64,000 nucleotides of DNA from Streptomyces orinoci (GTDB taxonomy: Bacteria > Actinomycetota > Actinomycetes > Streptomycetales > Streptomycetaceae), in NCBI RefSeq assembly GCF_003121295.1, contig NZ_PHNC01000031.1:126439-190438 (forward strand), read 5' to 3'. The notes under the pieces are model-generated. The model worked only from the letters and a program-made list of their open reading frames with translations, was not told the origin of the DNA and made no database searches. Of the stretch, positions 51,590-59,382 are shown piece by piece. A program made the translations under genes and the position numbers. Numbering within the stretch: the first letter of the stretch is position 1; every line of letters begins with the position of its first letter.

Positions 51590-52239
51590 AGCGCGTACCC
51601 CACGCCCTGCACGGTACGGATCAGCTGCGGCTCGCCCAGCTTGCCGCGCAGCTTGCTCATCGCCACCCGGACCGCGCCGGTGAACGGATCCGCGTTGGCG
51701 TCCCACGCCCGCTCCAGCAGCTCCTCGGCGGAGACCACCGCGCCATCCGCCTCCAGCAGCAGCTGGAGCAGAGCGAACTCCTTGGGCGACAGCTCCAGCT
51801 CCCGCCCGTCCCGGCTGGCCGTCCGCCGTACGGTGTCCAGCCGCAGCCCATGCCGCTCCAGCAGCGGCGGCGCGGGGCGGGCACTGCGGCGGCGCAGCGC
51901 CCGCACCCTGGATATCAGCTCCGGAAACTCGAAGGGCTTGGGCAGATAGTCGTCCGCGCCCAGGTCCAGGCCCGCCACCCGGTCCTCCATGGACCCCGCC
52001 GCGGTCAGCATCAGAATCCGGGTCCGCGAGCCATTGGCCACCAGGCTGCGGGTCACCTCGTCCCCGTGCACCCGGGGCAGGTCGCGGTCCAGCACCACCA
52101 CGTCGTAGTCATGCAGCCCCAGGTAGGCCAGCGCGGCGTCCCCGCTGTACACGGTGTCCACCGCGAACCCGGCCCGCCGCAGCCCGGTGGCCACCAGCTC
52201 GGCCAGCATCTCCTCATCCTCGGCGACCAGCACACGCAT
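51586..52239 (-). CDS. OmpR-family response regulator
   Basis: A 217-aa regulator. The receiver has EDEE near residues 7-10, phospho-acceptor Asp51 (VVVLDRDLPRVHG), Thr in LMLTAAG and Lys in LPKPFEFP. The winged-helix domain shows LSPKEFALLQLL and AVRVAMSKLRGKLG. It pairs with the downstream kinase; the stimulus and targets are unknown. Confidence 0.93.
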   Translation of the reverse strand: MRVLVAEDEEMLAELVATGLRRAGFAVDTVYSGDAALAYLGLHDYDVVVLDRDLPRVHGDEVTRSLVANGSRTRILMLTAAGSMEDRVAGLDLGADDYLPKPFEFPELISRVRALRRRSARPAPPLLERHGLRLDTVRRTASRDGRELELSPKEFALLQLLLEADGAVVSAEELLERAWDANADPFTGAVRVAMSKLRGKLGEPQLIRTVQGVGYAL

Positions 52240-52469
52240 GGCTTCCGCTTCCTCTCTGTGCGGGTCTGTGCGGGGCGGGTCGTACGGGTACGCCCCTTTC
52301 CTTCCAGGATGCGGTGTCTAGCAGAGGGGGTGTTTCGCTGATGTCTCCGTCTCGCGGATGTCCGCGCCGCCGGCTCTCGCGGCCGGTGGGCCTCGCCGTC
52401 AACGGCCGGGGACCGGAAACCGCCGGAATGGCGATGCCGTACGGGTCCCTGCGTGCGTACGGTTCCCGC

Positions 52470-52643
52470 ATGGAGACCTATCCGCCGGCGGAAGCGCGGG
52501 AGCAGCTCGGACGGCTGGTCGCCCGGGGCCGGGAGAGCCACGAGCCCATCGCGATCAGCGAGGGCGGGGAGCCGGTGGCCGCGCTTGTCTCCCTCCCGGA
52601 GCCGGCAGAGCTCCAGTGCCTCAGGGGACTCTCCCGCCAATGA
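52470..52643 (+). CDS. Phd/YefM-type antitoxin-like protein, orphan
   Basis: A 57-aa protein, METYPPAEAREQLGRLVARG followed by HEPIAISEGGEPVAALVSLPE, the DNA-binding N-terminal pattern of Phd/YefM antitoxins. The C-terminal toxin-binding tail is short and no toxin gene follows. Upstream in-frame ATGs (52428) are possible but look non-coding. It is either a stand-alone regulator or the leftover of a toxin-antitoxin pair. Confidence 0.6.
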   Translation: METYPPAEAREQLGRLVARGRESHEPIAISEGGEPVAALVSLPEPAELQCLRGLSRQ

Positions 52644-52676
52644 GGCGGGGGGCGCATGGCCGTCCCGGCCCGGAGG

Positions 52677-53255
52677 TCAGTCCGTGTACTCCTTCAGCTC
52701 CTCGGTGTCGAGCTTGAATCCCACCGGAGCCGGCAGCTCGACGGGGGTGCCGTAGGGGCGCGTGGTGATGTCGCGGTAGACGCCGTCCGCCAGGCCCGCG
52801 TGGACGGTCACGGAGCGGTACTCACGGTCGATGAGCAGATAGACCGGGATGCCCGCCTGGGCGTAGCCGTGCGGCTTGTCGCGCCTGTCGCGCTGGTCGG
52901 TGTCCGAGTCGTTGGAGGTCACCTCGACCACCATGAGGATGCCGTCGGGATCCAGCCACTCGCCTTGGCCGCTGGTGTGCTTGTCGGGCGCCAGGGCGCC
53001 ATCCGCGATGGCGCGGCCTTTGCGGTAACTCTCGACTTTCAGGCCCTGCTCCCCGTACAACCACAGGTCAGGCCGGTGCTGCATGCACAGCTTCTGCAGC
53101 CACCTGATGATGTCGCCGTGGTATCCGTCAGGCACCTGCTTGACCCCGATCTTTCCGTTGATGAACTCCAGCCGGACGGTCTCGGGGGCACTGCGGGCGA
53201 GCTGCTCGAACTCCTCGACCGTCATCTGCGGCCGGTTCACGGACCTGGGTGTCAT
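52677..53255 (-). CDS. Uma2-family (DUF820) endonuclease-like protein
   Basis: A 192-aa PD-(D/E)xK-fold protein. The motif is visible in LDPDGILMVVEVTSNDSDTD, followed by the helix with DKPHGYAQAGIPVYLLID. Uma2 proteins are widespread and often multicopy in Streptomyces, and their function is unclear. ATG 53255 follows GGAGGAGGCG; an upstream Met at 53324 gives a 23-residue extension that is less likely. Confidence 0.85.
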   Translation of the reverse strand: MTPRSVNRPQMTVEEFEQLARSAPETVRLEFINGKIGVKQVPDGYHGDIIRWLQKLCMQHRPDLWLYGEQGLKVESYRKGRAIADGALAPDKHTSGQGEWLDPDGILMVVEVTSNDSDTDQRDRRDKPHGYAQAGIPVYLLIDREYRSVTVHAGLADGVYRDITTRPYGTPVELPAPVGFKLDTEELKEYTD

Positions 53256-53418
53256 GGCGTCGCCTCCTCCCCCCAATGGTGCCCCGATATCCAGGGGCGC
53301 TGCTTGCAGCGTGGTCATGTGCATCCCTCAGAGTCGGCCGGAAGCGGGCATCGAGCCTGAACGGCTCATCGGCAACCTAGAACGCTTGAACAGACAGTCG
53401 CAAGCCAGTCACCTAACG

Positions 53419-53940
53419 TTAACTCAACCGAGTTAAGGGCGAGTTGACCCCGCAAACACACCCGCCCGCCTCCGCCTCCAGTACCCCACCGTCAGCACCC
53501 CCACCACCGGCCCCCACAGCACCAGGCAGATAGAGGAAGCCGACCACCGTGTGGCCGGTGGGGGTCATTCCGGTGTCGGGGTAGTGCCACCAGAACAGGA
53601 ACGGTGTCCACAGGAGCAGCAGCACCGCGCACCCGGCCGCGGCCGTGATCGTCGCCGCCCGGGCGGGAATGGGCCGGCCGCCGAGCCATCCGGGCAGGGC
53701 CTCGCCCCAGGGGCGGACCAGCCCCAGGGTCAGCAAGGCCGCCCCCTCGGTGAGGACGGTCAGGGCGAGCGGCCAGGCCGCGCCCCAGCCGGTGATGCCC
53801 AGCCGGTGGCGGCCCTCCGGGGTGTAACCGGCGGAGAAACCGCAGACCAGGGCCAGTCGCCAGAGCCCGGACGGCAGGGTGAGCAAGGCGGGCAGATGGG
53901 CGGCGTGTACAGCCCAGCGGGGTGCGGTGGCAGTGGTCAT
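53419..53940 (-). CDS. Four-helix membrane protein, probably frameshifted at its C-terminus
   Basis: From ATG 53940 three or four helices are read, including LAGTALTVLTEGAALLTL-type and AAGCAVLLLLWTPFLFWWHY segments. After FLYLP near 53525 the annotated frame turns to Gly/Ala-rich sequence. One frame over, the DNA reads LVLWGPVVGVLTVGYWRRRR and stops at 53433, which completes a normal final helix with a basic cytoplasmic end. A small indel is therefore likely. Function unknown. Confidence 0.6.
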   Translation of the reverse strand: MTTATAPRWAVHAAHLPALLTLPSGLWRLALVCGFSAGYTPEGRHRLGITGWGAAWPLALTVLTEGAALLTLGLVRPWGEALPGWLGGRPIPARAATITAAAGCAVLLLLWTPFLFWWHYPDTGMTPTGHTVVGFLYLPGAVGAGGGGADGGVLEAEAGGCVCGVNSPLTRLS

Positions 53941-54065
53941 GGTGACGATCCTGGCGGCGGACGGGCGGCGTTCCCTCGTCCTGCCGAACCGGGTTCCTCC
54001 ACCGCACGGTGGAACGGCCATGGCGTTAGGTTGGACACCGGGGCGGAGAAGGGGACGGCTCGGCC

Positions 54066-54890
54066 ATGGACCGCGAGAAGATCACCCTGCACGGCGTACC
54101 GGAGACCATGCTCTTCACCCTCTACGCCCGCGCGCTGGACAGCCGCTCCCCCGCCCCCGTCCTGGGCGACACCGAGGCGGCCCGGATGGTGCCGCGCATC
54201 GACTATGACTTCGAACGGGCGGGCATGGGCCGGCTCACCGCCGCCGGGATCGCCCTGCGCGCCCGTCAACTCGACGACTGGACGCGGCGGTTCCTGCTGA
54301 CCCACCGCGAGGCCACGGTGCTGCACCTCGCCTGTGGACTGGACAGCCGGGCGCACCGCATCACCCGGCTGCCCACCGTCCGCTGGATCGATGTGGACCT
54401 CCCCGAGGTGCTGGCCATCCGCGAGCATCTGCTGCCCCACCCGGCGGGTGACTACCGCACCCTCGCCGCCTCCGTCACCGACGAGGGCTGGCTGGAGCAC
54501 GTCCCCGCGGACCGGCCCACGGTGGCGGTCTTCGAGGGGCTGTCGATGTATCTGCGCGAGGAGGACGGCAAGCGGCTCCTCCAGCGCATCGTCCACCGCT
54601 TCCCCGGCGGGCAGTTGCTCTTCGACTGCTGCAACTCCCTGGCCCTGCGGGTTGCCCCGCTGGTGCCCTCGCTGCGCCGGGCCGGGAGCCGGTTCCAGTG
54701 GGCGATCGACGACCCCCGCGAGCCGGAGGGCTGGGCGCCGGGCCTGCGCTGCCTGGACGCGCTGCCGACGGCCGCGCTGCCGGGTGTCGAACGGCTGCCG
54801 TGGCCCGGGCGGTTGAGCGCCTGGCTCACCGCCCGGGTGCCGGGGGTGCGGGACATGGGGCGCCTGCTGCGGTACGAATTCGGAGGCTAA
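54066..54890 (+). CDS. SAM-dependent methyltransferase, LCM/TcmP-like
   Basis: A 274-aa enzyme of the leucine-carboxyl-methyltransferase/TcmP O-methyltransferase family. Motif I is VLHLACGLDSRAHRI, followed by WIDVDLPEVLAIRE and the VAVFEGLSMYLREED block. TcmP-like enzymes methylate carboxyl or hydroxyl groups of aromatic polyketides, but many genomic copies have unknown substrates. It overlaps the convergent methyltransferase gene by 4 bases at its 3' end. Confidence 0.88.
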   Translation: MDREKITLHGVPETMLFTLYARALDSRSPAPVLGDTEAARMVPRIDYDFERAGMGRLTAAGIALRARQLDDWTRRFLLTHREATVLHLACGLDSRAHRITRLPTVRWIDVDLPEVLAIREHLLPHPAGDYRTLAASVTDEGWLEHVPADRPTVAVFEGLSMYLREEDGKRLLQRIVHRFPGGQLLFDCCNSLALRVAPLVPSLRRAGSRFQWAIDDPREPEGWAPGLRCLDALPTAALPGVERLPWPGRLSAWLTARVPGVRDMGRLLRYEFGG

Positions 54891-55528
54891 GCCGCCCGGC
54901 GCATCAGCAGATGTCCACGCCGGAAGCGCTCCCCTTCGAGCGGCTCCCGCAGCATCCGGCCCACCTCGGCGAACCCCGCCGCGCCCGCCAGCGCCGCCAG
55001 TTCGTCGATCGGCCAGCGGTAGGCCGTGGTCACCTTGTGGTCGAACGCGGTGACCGGCGCGCCCTCGGACTCGAAGAAGCCGAGCAGCAGATGTCCGCCG
55101 GGCGCCAGCACCCGCCCGAACTCGGCCAAATATGCGGGGATTTCGCCCGGCGGGGTGTGGATCACCGAGTACCAGGACAGGATGCCGCCCAGCGCGCCGT
55201 CCGGGAGGTCGAGAGCGTCCATGGAGCCGACCTCGAACCGCAGGTCCGGATAGGCGTCACGGGCGATACCGATCATCGCGGGGGAGATGTCGATGCCGAA
55301 GGCGTCCAGGCCCAGGTCCCGCAGCAGGGCCGTCATCTGGCCCGGCCCACAGCCCAGTTCGGCCACCGGCCCGCCGCCGGCCGCCCGTACACACTCCGCG
55401 AACGCGGCCAGGAAGGCCCGGTCCAGCGGCAGCGGGTCCAGCCCGTTGCGGACGAAGTCGGCATAGCGGACGGCCATGGCGTCGTAGGCGTCCGCCGTCG
55501 TACGGAGATGTGCAGAGTCATGGGTCAC
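54887..55528 (-). CDS. Class I SAM-dependent methyltransferase
   Basis: A 213-aa enzyme with motif I VAELGCGPGQMTALLRDLGL, FGIDISPAMIGIARD and the motif II/III region GGILSWYSVIHTPPGE. The fold and size match the common small-molecule methyltransferases of Streptomyces. GTG 55528 gives VTHDSAHLRTTADAYDAMA; ATG 55521 is another start. Confidence 0.87.
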   Translation of the reverse strand: MTHDSAHLRTTADAYDAMAVRYADFVRNGLDPLPLDRAFLAAFAECVRAAGGGPVAELGCGPGQMTALLRDLGLDAFGIDISPAMIGIARDAYPDLRFEVGSMDALDLPDGALGGILSWYSVIHTPPGEIPAYLAEFGRVLAPGGHLLLGFFESEGAPVTAFDHKVTTAYRWPIDELAALAGAAGFAEVGRMLREPLEGERFRRGHLLMRRAA

Positions 55529-55574
55529 GGGCGAGGACCCTACGCCAGGCACCCCCGTCACATTCCCGCGCCGC

Positions 55575-55686
55575 CATCCGTCAGGGCGGTGAGAGCAACG
55601 CGAAGCCGATCTACGCCCGGGCCTCCGAGCACTTCCTGATCGCCAAGCCGGTGCCGGGACGGTCGTTTACCGATCCCTGGGCGTAG
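55575..55686 (+). other. Coding-like 3' fragment
   Basis: The plus strand reads ESNAKPIYARASEHFLIAKP then VPGRSFTDPWA and stops at 55686. The codon pattern is coding-like but no start or ribosome site is present. It lies 50 bases upstream of the lanthipeptide-like gene and may be the end of a truncated gene. The family is not recognised. Confidence 0.3.
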
Positions 55687-55736
55687 GCACACTCCGCTGT
55701 GTCCGGGTACCCCGACGAGGGGAAGGGACGGTCACC

Positions 55737-55853
55737 ATGACGCTCATGGCGCTTCTCGAACTGCAAGCGCTGGTCGCGGACGACGATCGGGGGGAGGGAT
55801 ACTCCCCCGGGCGGAGAGATGAAAGCACCGCGAGCCTCCTCGTCTGCGAATAG
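55737..55853 (+). CDS. Class III lanthipeptide (SapB/AmfS-like) precursor candidate, single ring
   Basis: A 38-aa frame: leader MTLMALLELQALVADDDRGE, then a short basic spacer and the core ending ESTASLLVCE. LLELQ matches the conserved leader box of class III lanthipeptide precursors, and Ser-x-x-Ser-x-x-x-Cys is the exact labionin/lanthionine ring motif. SapB-type peptides carry two such rings; here a TAG stops after the first. GAAGGGAC lies 8 bases before ATG 55737; ATG 55746 would give the common MALLELQ start. No RamC-like synthetase or transporter is adjacent. It could be a one-ring morphogen, an orphan precursor or a truncated SapB-like gene. Confidence 0.55.
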   Translation: MTLMALLELQALVADDDRGEGYSPGRRDESTASLLVCE

Positions 55854-55856
55854 GCG

Positions 55857-56753
55857 TCAGACACGGGCCGTCTGAGGCCGGTCGCGCAGTTCGCCGTGCC
55901 GCTGACGGGACGCCCCGTCGCGAACTCCGGCCCGCAGCAGGGCGATTCGCTGGCGTACGTGCTCCTCGGCGAGGGCGTCCGGCCGCTGAGGGCGGGGCGC
56001 CTCGCCCCGACAGTCCCGGCAGAGCCCGCCCGGGAGGGCCTCCGGGCGGCCCGGTACGGCGCACAGGGCGCACTCCATGATGCGCAACGGCTGCCGGGCG
56101 GCCGAGAGTTCGGGCGCGGGGAGTTCGGGCGGCATCTTGTCGGTCAGCCGCCTGCGGACCAGCGCGCCCGCGCAGTGCACCGGCACCGGAAGCCCCGCGG
56201 TCAGCGCGGTGGTCAGCTGCCCCTCGTCCGCCCCGCGCGCCAGCCACTCGGCGGCCAGCGGCTCCAGGGCCGCGCACTCGGCGGCGGAGAGGCTGAGCCG
56301 GGAGTCGGCGCACCCCAGGGCGGCCAGCGCGGCGTACGCCCGGGAGCGCGCGGGACGCCCGGCAGGGGCGCGCGGGGGTGCGGCGGGGCGCTCCTCCTCC
56401 GCCTCGGCGTCCAGGTCACCGTCGAGGAACCGCTGCCACCAGGCGTCCGAGCGGGCGCTCCGGGAGAAGTACGTCCGGGTCACCCAGCGGCGGCCGCCCT
56501 CCACGGCGAGGTGCTCGGTGATCCGCCGGACGTGCCCCGCCTCGCTGAGCCGCTTCAGCGCGCTACGGCAGGCCGCCTGCCCGTACTCCGGGCTGAGCGC
56601 GGCCAGCGTCTTGGCGTCCATGGCGGCACCCTCCGGCAGCCGGTCGATCAACGCCGCGAGGGCCGCCTCACGGGCGGGCAGGTGTTCGAAGTCCCGCCGG
56701 GTGCGCGGCGATTGCCCGGGTGCGTTCCGCTTGCCGTAGCCGGGGTTGGCCAT
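55857..56753 (-). CDS. MarR-like/winged-helix domain protein, Streptomyces type
   Basis: A 298-aa protein beginning MANPGYGKRNAPGQSPRTRR. A winged-helix region at residues 20-110 reads AALIDRLPEGAAMDAKTLAA, GQAACRSALKRLSEAGHVRR and WVTRTYFSRSARSDAWWQRF. The second half has a CALCAVPG...GLCRDCRG four-Cys knuckle that probably binds zinc. Such proteins are common in Streptomyces and are assumed to bind DNA. The alternative GTG 56801 adds 16 residues. Confidence 0.7.
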   Translation of the reverse strand: MANPGYGKRNAPGQSPRTRRDFEHLPAREAALAALIDRLPEGAAMDAKTLAALSPEYGQAACRSALKRLSEAGHVRRITEHLAVEGGRRWVTRTYFSRSARSDAWWQRFLDGDLDAEAEEERPAAPPRAPAGRPARSRAYAALAALGCADSRLSLSAAECAALEPLAAEWLARGADEGQLTTALTAGLPVPVHCAGALVRRRLTDKMPPELPAPELSAARQPLRIMECALCAVPGRPEALPGGLCRDCRGEAPRPQRPDALAEEHVRQRIALLRAGVRDGASRQRHGELRDRPQTARV

Positions 56754-56944
56754 GGTGGGTGCGGGGGTGGGGAGGGCGGGGCTAAAGTGCTGGGCAGCCA
56801 CGGATCGACCTGCTTTCGATCTTGTTGGTCAGACCCCGGTTGGGTGGTGCTACACCCGGGCACGCGCCTGCATGCTCAGGCGGTCGGCATATGCCCTGTA
56901 CCGTTGTCTGCCTACCGCCCGCTAGTTTGCTGTGGTGCACGAGC

Positions 56945-56979
56945 GCGCGGCCCCCTCAATGCGTCTGAGGGGGCCGCGC
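56945..56979 (-). terminator. Terminator after the DUF397 gene
   Basis: A perfect 14-bp stem (56945-56958 with 56966-56979) and 7-base loop, 15 bases after the DUF397 stop. Confidence 0.85.
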
Positions 56980-56993
56980 TGTTGTAGCAGTGG

Positions 56994-57200
56994 TCAGACT
57001 GCGGGCGTGTCCTTAATGGAGCCGACGAAGCTGGACCAAGTACCTGCTGGGAAGAGGAGCACAGCACCGGCAGGGTTCTTGCTGTCGCGGACAGGGACGG
57101 CTCCGGGGAGGTCGTCGGAGACCTCCACGCACTCGACACCTCCCTGGCTGCGAGACGACTTCCGCCAGGTCATGGCGGACGGGTCAACGTTTGTGGTCAC
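56994..57200 (-). CDS. DUF397 small protein
   Basis: A 68-aa protein with the DUF397 pattern TWRKSSRSQGGVECVEVSDD and VPVRDSKNPAGAVLLF. DUF397 genes are partnered with XRE regulators of the WhiJ/Scr1 type and behave like toxin or regulatory partners. GTG 57200 overlaps the XRE stop as GTGA. Confidence 0.93.
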   Translation of the reverse strand: MTTNVDPSAMTWRKSSRSQGGVECVEVSDDLPGAVPVRDSKNPAGAVLLFPAGTWSSFVGSIKDTPAV

Positions 57201-58048
57201 TGGTACTCCTTGATAGCGGTACGGATGTACTCCGCGGATTCGTCGGGGGGAAGGGCCCTGGCCTGCACGTGATCGTAGAAGGTCGTGTACACCCCAACTT
57301 CCTCCAGGCTGGTGGCGAAGGAAGAGTTCAAGCCGCTTTCCTGGTAGGCGACTTGATGCCCATCTGAGAGGCTTAGGAGGGAAAGGACCGTTGAGGTGAA
57401 ACCCCCGGGGATGGCCTGGCGAAAGGGCAGGATTTGAATGGCCACGCGGGGGCGAGTGCCCAGGTCAAGCAGGTGTTGGAGCTGTTGCCTCATGATGGCT
57501 GGGCTGCCGACAACGCGGCGGAGGGCCACCTCGTCCAGTACGGACCACAGCCATGGCGCATTCGGGCCGTCGAGAATGGACTGTCGCTCCAGCCTGTGCT
57601 GGACGCTTTCTTCCACGTCCAGACCGCCGACCAGGCTGTTCCACTCGGTGATGATGACCCGCGCGTAGCCTTCCACCTGCGCGATGCCAGGGATCATGTT
57701 GGCGAAGTGGTAGATGCGCTCCGCCTTTTCCTCGGCCTCGCGGTAGCTGCGTACGAGTGCCGCATACGGGCGTCGGGCGGCCATTGGCCAGATGTCCGTC
57801 AGCTCCCCGTCGGCGTCGAGGACTTCGTCAAGGCGTTGGACTACCTCCTCGCTTGGCAACTCCTTGCCACTCTCGAAGCGGCAGATGCGCGCCTGGGAGA
57901 TCGGAACCAACCCGCCGAGGGCCTGCTGGGTCAGACCTCGACGCTCCCGCAGCCGGCGAAGGCGGCGGGCGAAAAGCTCTTGGGCTGATCGTGGCTGAAT
58001 AGCCTGCTCTAACCCGTCAATGCACTCAAGTCCGTTTTGCCCATTCAC
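57197..58048 (-). CDS. XRE-family regulator with DUF5753 (Scr1/WhiJ-like)
   Basis: A 283-aa regulator. The HTH at about residues 25-75 reads LRRLRERRGLTQQALGGLVP and ISQARICRFESGKELPSEEV. The DUF5753 C-terminal domain shows IYHFANMIPGIAQVEGYARV, RLERQSILDGPNAPWLW and EYIRTAIKEY. It forms the standard two-gene unit with DUF397, linked to development and antibiotic control in Streptomyces. GTG 58048 follows GGAGG. Confidence 0.93.
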   Translation of the reverse strand: MNGQNGLECIDGLEQAIQPRSAQELFARRLRRLRERRGLTQQALGGLVPISQARICRFESGKELPSEEVVQRLDEVLDADGELTDIWPMAARRPYAALVRSYREAEEKAERIYHFANMIPGIAQVEGYARVIITEWNSLVGGLDVEESVQHRLERQSILDGPNAPWLWSVLDEVALRRVVGSPAIMRQQLQHLLDLGTRPRVAIQILPFRQAIPGGFTSTVLSLLSLSDGHQVAYQESGLNSSFATSLEEVGVYTTFYDHVQARALPPDESAEYIRTAIKEYQ

Positions 58049-58309
58049 ACTTGGGCCTCCTCTCGGCATGCGGGAGCCAGCGAATATCTGGCCCCGAACC
58101 TGAATACCGCAGAGGTAGTGAGCCGGACCACATCCGCTCTACGGTGGGGTTCCTGGCCGGGCCTGACAGCCAAGGACGTCGCGGATACCGCGCGGACCGG
58201 CCGGACTCCCGCAATCACCCGTAGGTGGTCCTGCCCTGCCCAGATGCCGTCAACCACCATGTCGGCCACCAGCACGGCAGGTACCTCCCTCATGCAGAGG
58301 AACTGTCCC

Positions 58310-58594
58310 ATGCCCCCGACCACCGCCCCCGCGGTCCCCCAGATCACCCTGGTCCCCAAGGACATCTCCTATGACCACCGCGCCGCCCAATGCGCTGTGC
58401 CGGTGGAACTCACCTACCAGGACGGTACCGTTGCCCCGGCCGCCCTCGTCATGACACCGGCCGAAATGATGCGGGTCTCGATCCAGCTCGACCGGCAGAT
58501 TGACCGGCGGCGCCGTCTGCTGGTCGAGGACCGCGAGCGTGCCGAAGCGCCGCCCATTGCTGCGCCGGAGACGCCTGGCCAGGACGACCTGTAG
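58310..58594 (+). CDS. Small hypothetical protein, 94 aa
   Basis: The ATG at 58310 follows AGAGGAAC. The protein reads MPPTTAPAVPQITLVPKDIS then VPVELTYQDGTVAPAALVMT and a basic helix RVSIQLDRQIDRRRRLLVED. It is divergent from the XRE gene across a 261-bp gap. No family is recognised; its position suggests a plasmid- or WhiJ-locus accessory gene. Confidence 0.6.
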   Translation: MPPTTAPAVPQITLVPKDISYDHRAAQCAVPVELTYQDGTVAPAALVMTPAEMMRVSIQLDRQIDRRRRLLVEDRERAEAPPIAAPETPGQDDL

Positions 58595-58643
58595 TCCGCG
58601 CCTCACAGAATTCCCTGCCCGCAGCCGCAGGCAGGGACGACGC

Positions 58644-58669
58644 GGAGGACGGCCGCCCGGCCGTCCTCC
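58644..58669 (+). terminator. Strong hairpin between two small genes
   Basis: A perfect 12-bp stem (58644-58655 with 58658-58669) and minimal loop, just upstream of the GGAGGT site of the 45-aa gene. Confidence 0.7.
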
Positions 58670-58689
58670 CCGATCAGATGGAGGTTGTA

Positions 58690-58827
58690 ATGCCCGACAT
58701 AACCGCCGGCTCCGCCCCTTCGGGTGGGCTGCTGCGCTCGAAGCGGCTGATCGATGCGGCACGTCGTCGTGACCTGGTTCCGGGCGACGGCGGCGGCACC
58801 GGCAAGTCTGATGGCAACGACGGCTGA
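58690..58827 (+). CDS. Small protein, 45 aa
   Basis: ATG 58690 has a strong GGAGGT at good spacing. The 45-aa product, MPDITAGSAPSGGLLRSKRL then IDAARRRDLVPGDGGG, is basic in the middle and Gly/Asp-rich at the end. It has no Cys and no membrane helix. The function is unknown. Confidence 0.55.
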   Translation: MPDITAGSAPSGGLLRSKRLIDAARRRDLVPGDGGGTGKSDGNDG

Positions 58828-58900
58828 CTGAGGACGACCACGCGATGACCGCTTTGCGCATCGCGGAGCGCCTGGGCGCGCAAGCGCGGTAAGCCCGAGA

Positions 58901-59359
58901 TCACATTTCTCCTCGCTCCTGGGCCGCGAGAATATCGCGCACATAGGCCAGCAGCTCGCTGAGGACAACCTCGGCGTTGACCGGATCCGATAGCCGCCGG
59001 TTGGGCAGGTCCACTTCGGCAGCGGGGCGGATATTGAAGTCTATCGATGCCCCGGGGGGGACAATTTCCTGACGTAGCCACTGCGCGAATTCCGCTGCCT
59101 CGCCGGCGGTGCAGTCATTAAGCCCTACGCCGTCGGGGTCAGGGCCCGCATTGCCTTCCCGTTCCCCCTCTGACGTACGGAAGGTGAAGGTCAGCATGTC
59201 ACCGAGAAGCGGTGACGACATCATATGGGTGAAGGCATCAGGGTCCCTCCTGAGGAGGGCCGCGGCGAAGTGCTCAAGTGAGAGCTCCCAACCGCGGGGG
59301 GTCTCATTGGGTGCTCCGAAGATGAACGTGGTTCGGAAGTTGTCAGCGCTGTCCTGCAC
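58901..59359 (-). CDS. Putative immunity protein for the upstream polymorphic toxin
   Basis: A 152-aa acidic soluble protein (ETPRGWELSLEHFAAALLRR, LNDCTAGEAAEFAQWLRQEI) starting at GTG 59359, 24 bases after the stop of the toxin gene on the same strand. Acidic proteins immediately downstream of toxin genes usually bind and block the C-terminal toxin domain. The family is not recognised; the assignment rests on position and charge. Confidence 0.6.
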   Translation of the reverse strand: MQDSADNFRTTFIFGAPNETPRGWELSLEHFAAALLRRDPDAFTHMMSSPLLGDMLTFTFRTSEGEREGNAGPDPDGVGLNDCTAGEAAEFAQWLRQEIVPPGASIDFNIRPAAEVDLPNRRLSDPVNAEVVLSELLAYVRDILAAQERGEM

Positions 59360-59382
59360 GTGTGTTCCTCAGTTGAGTCGGT

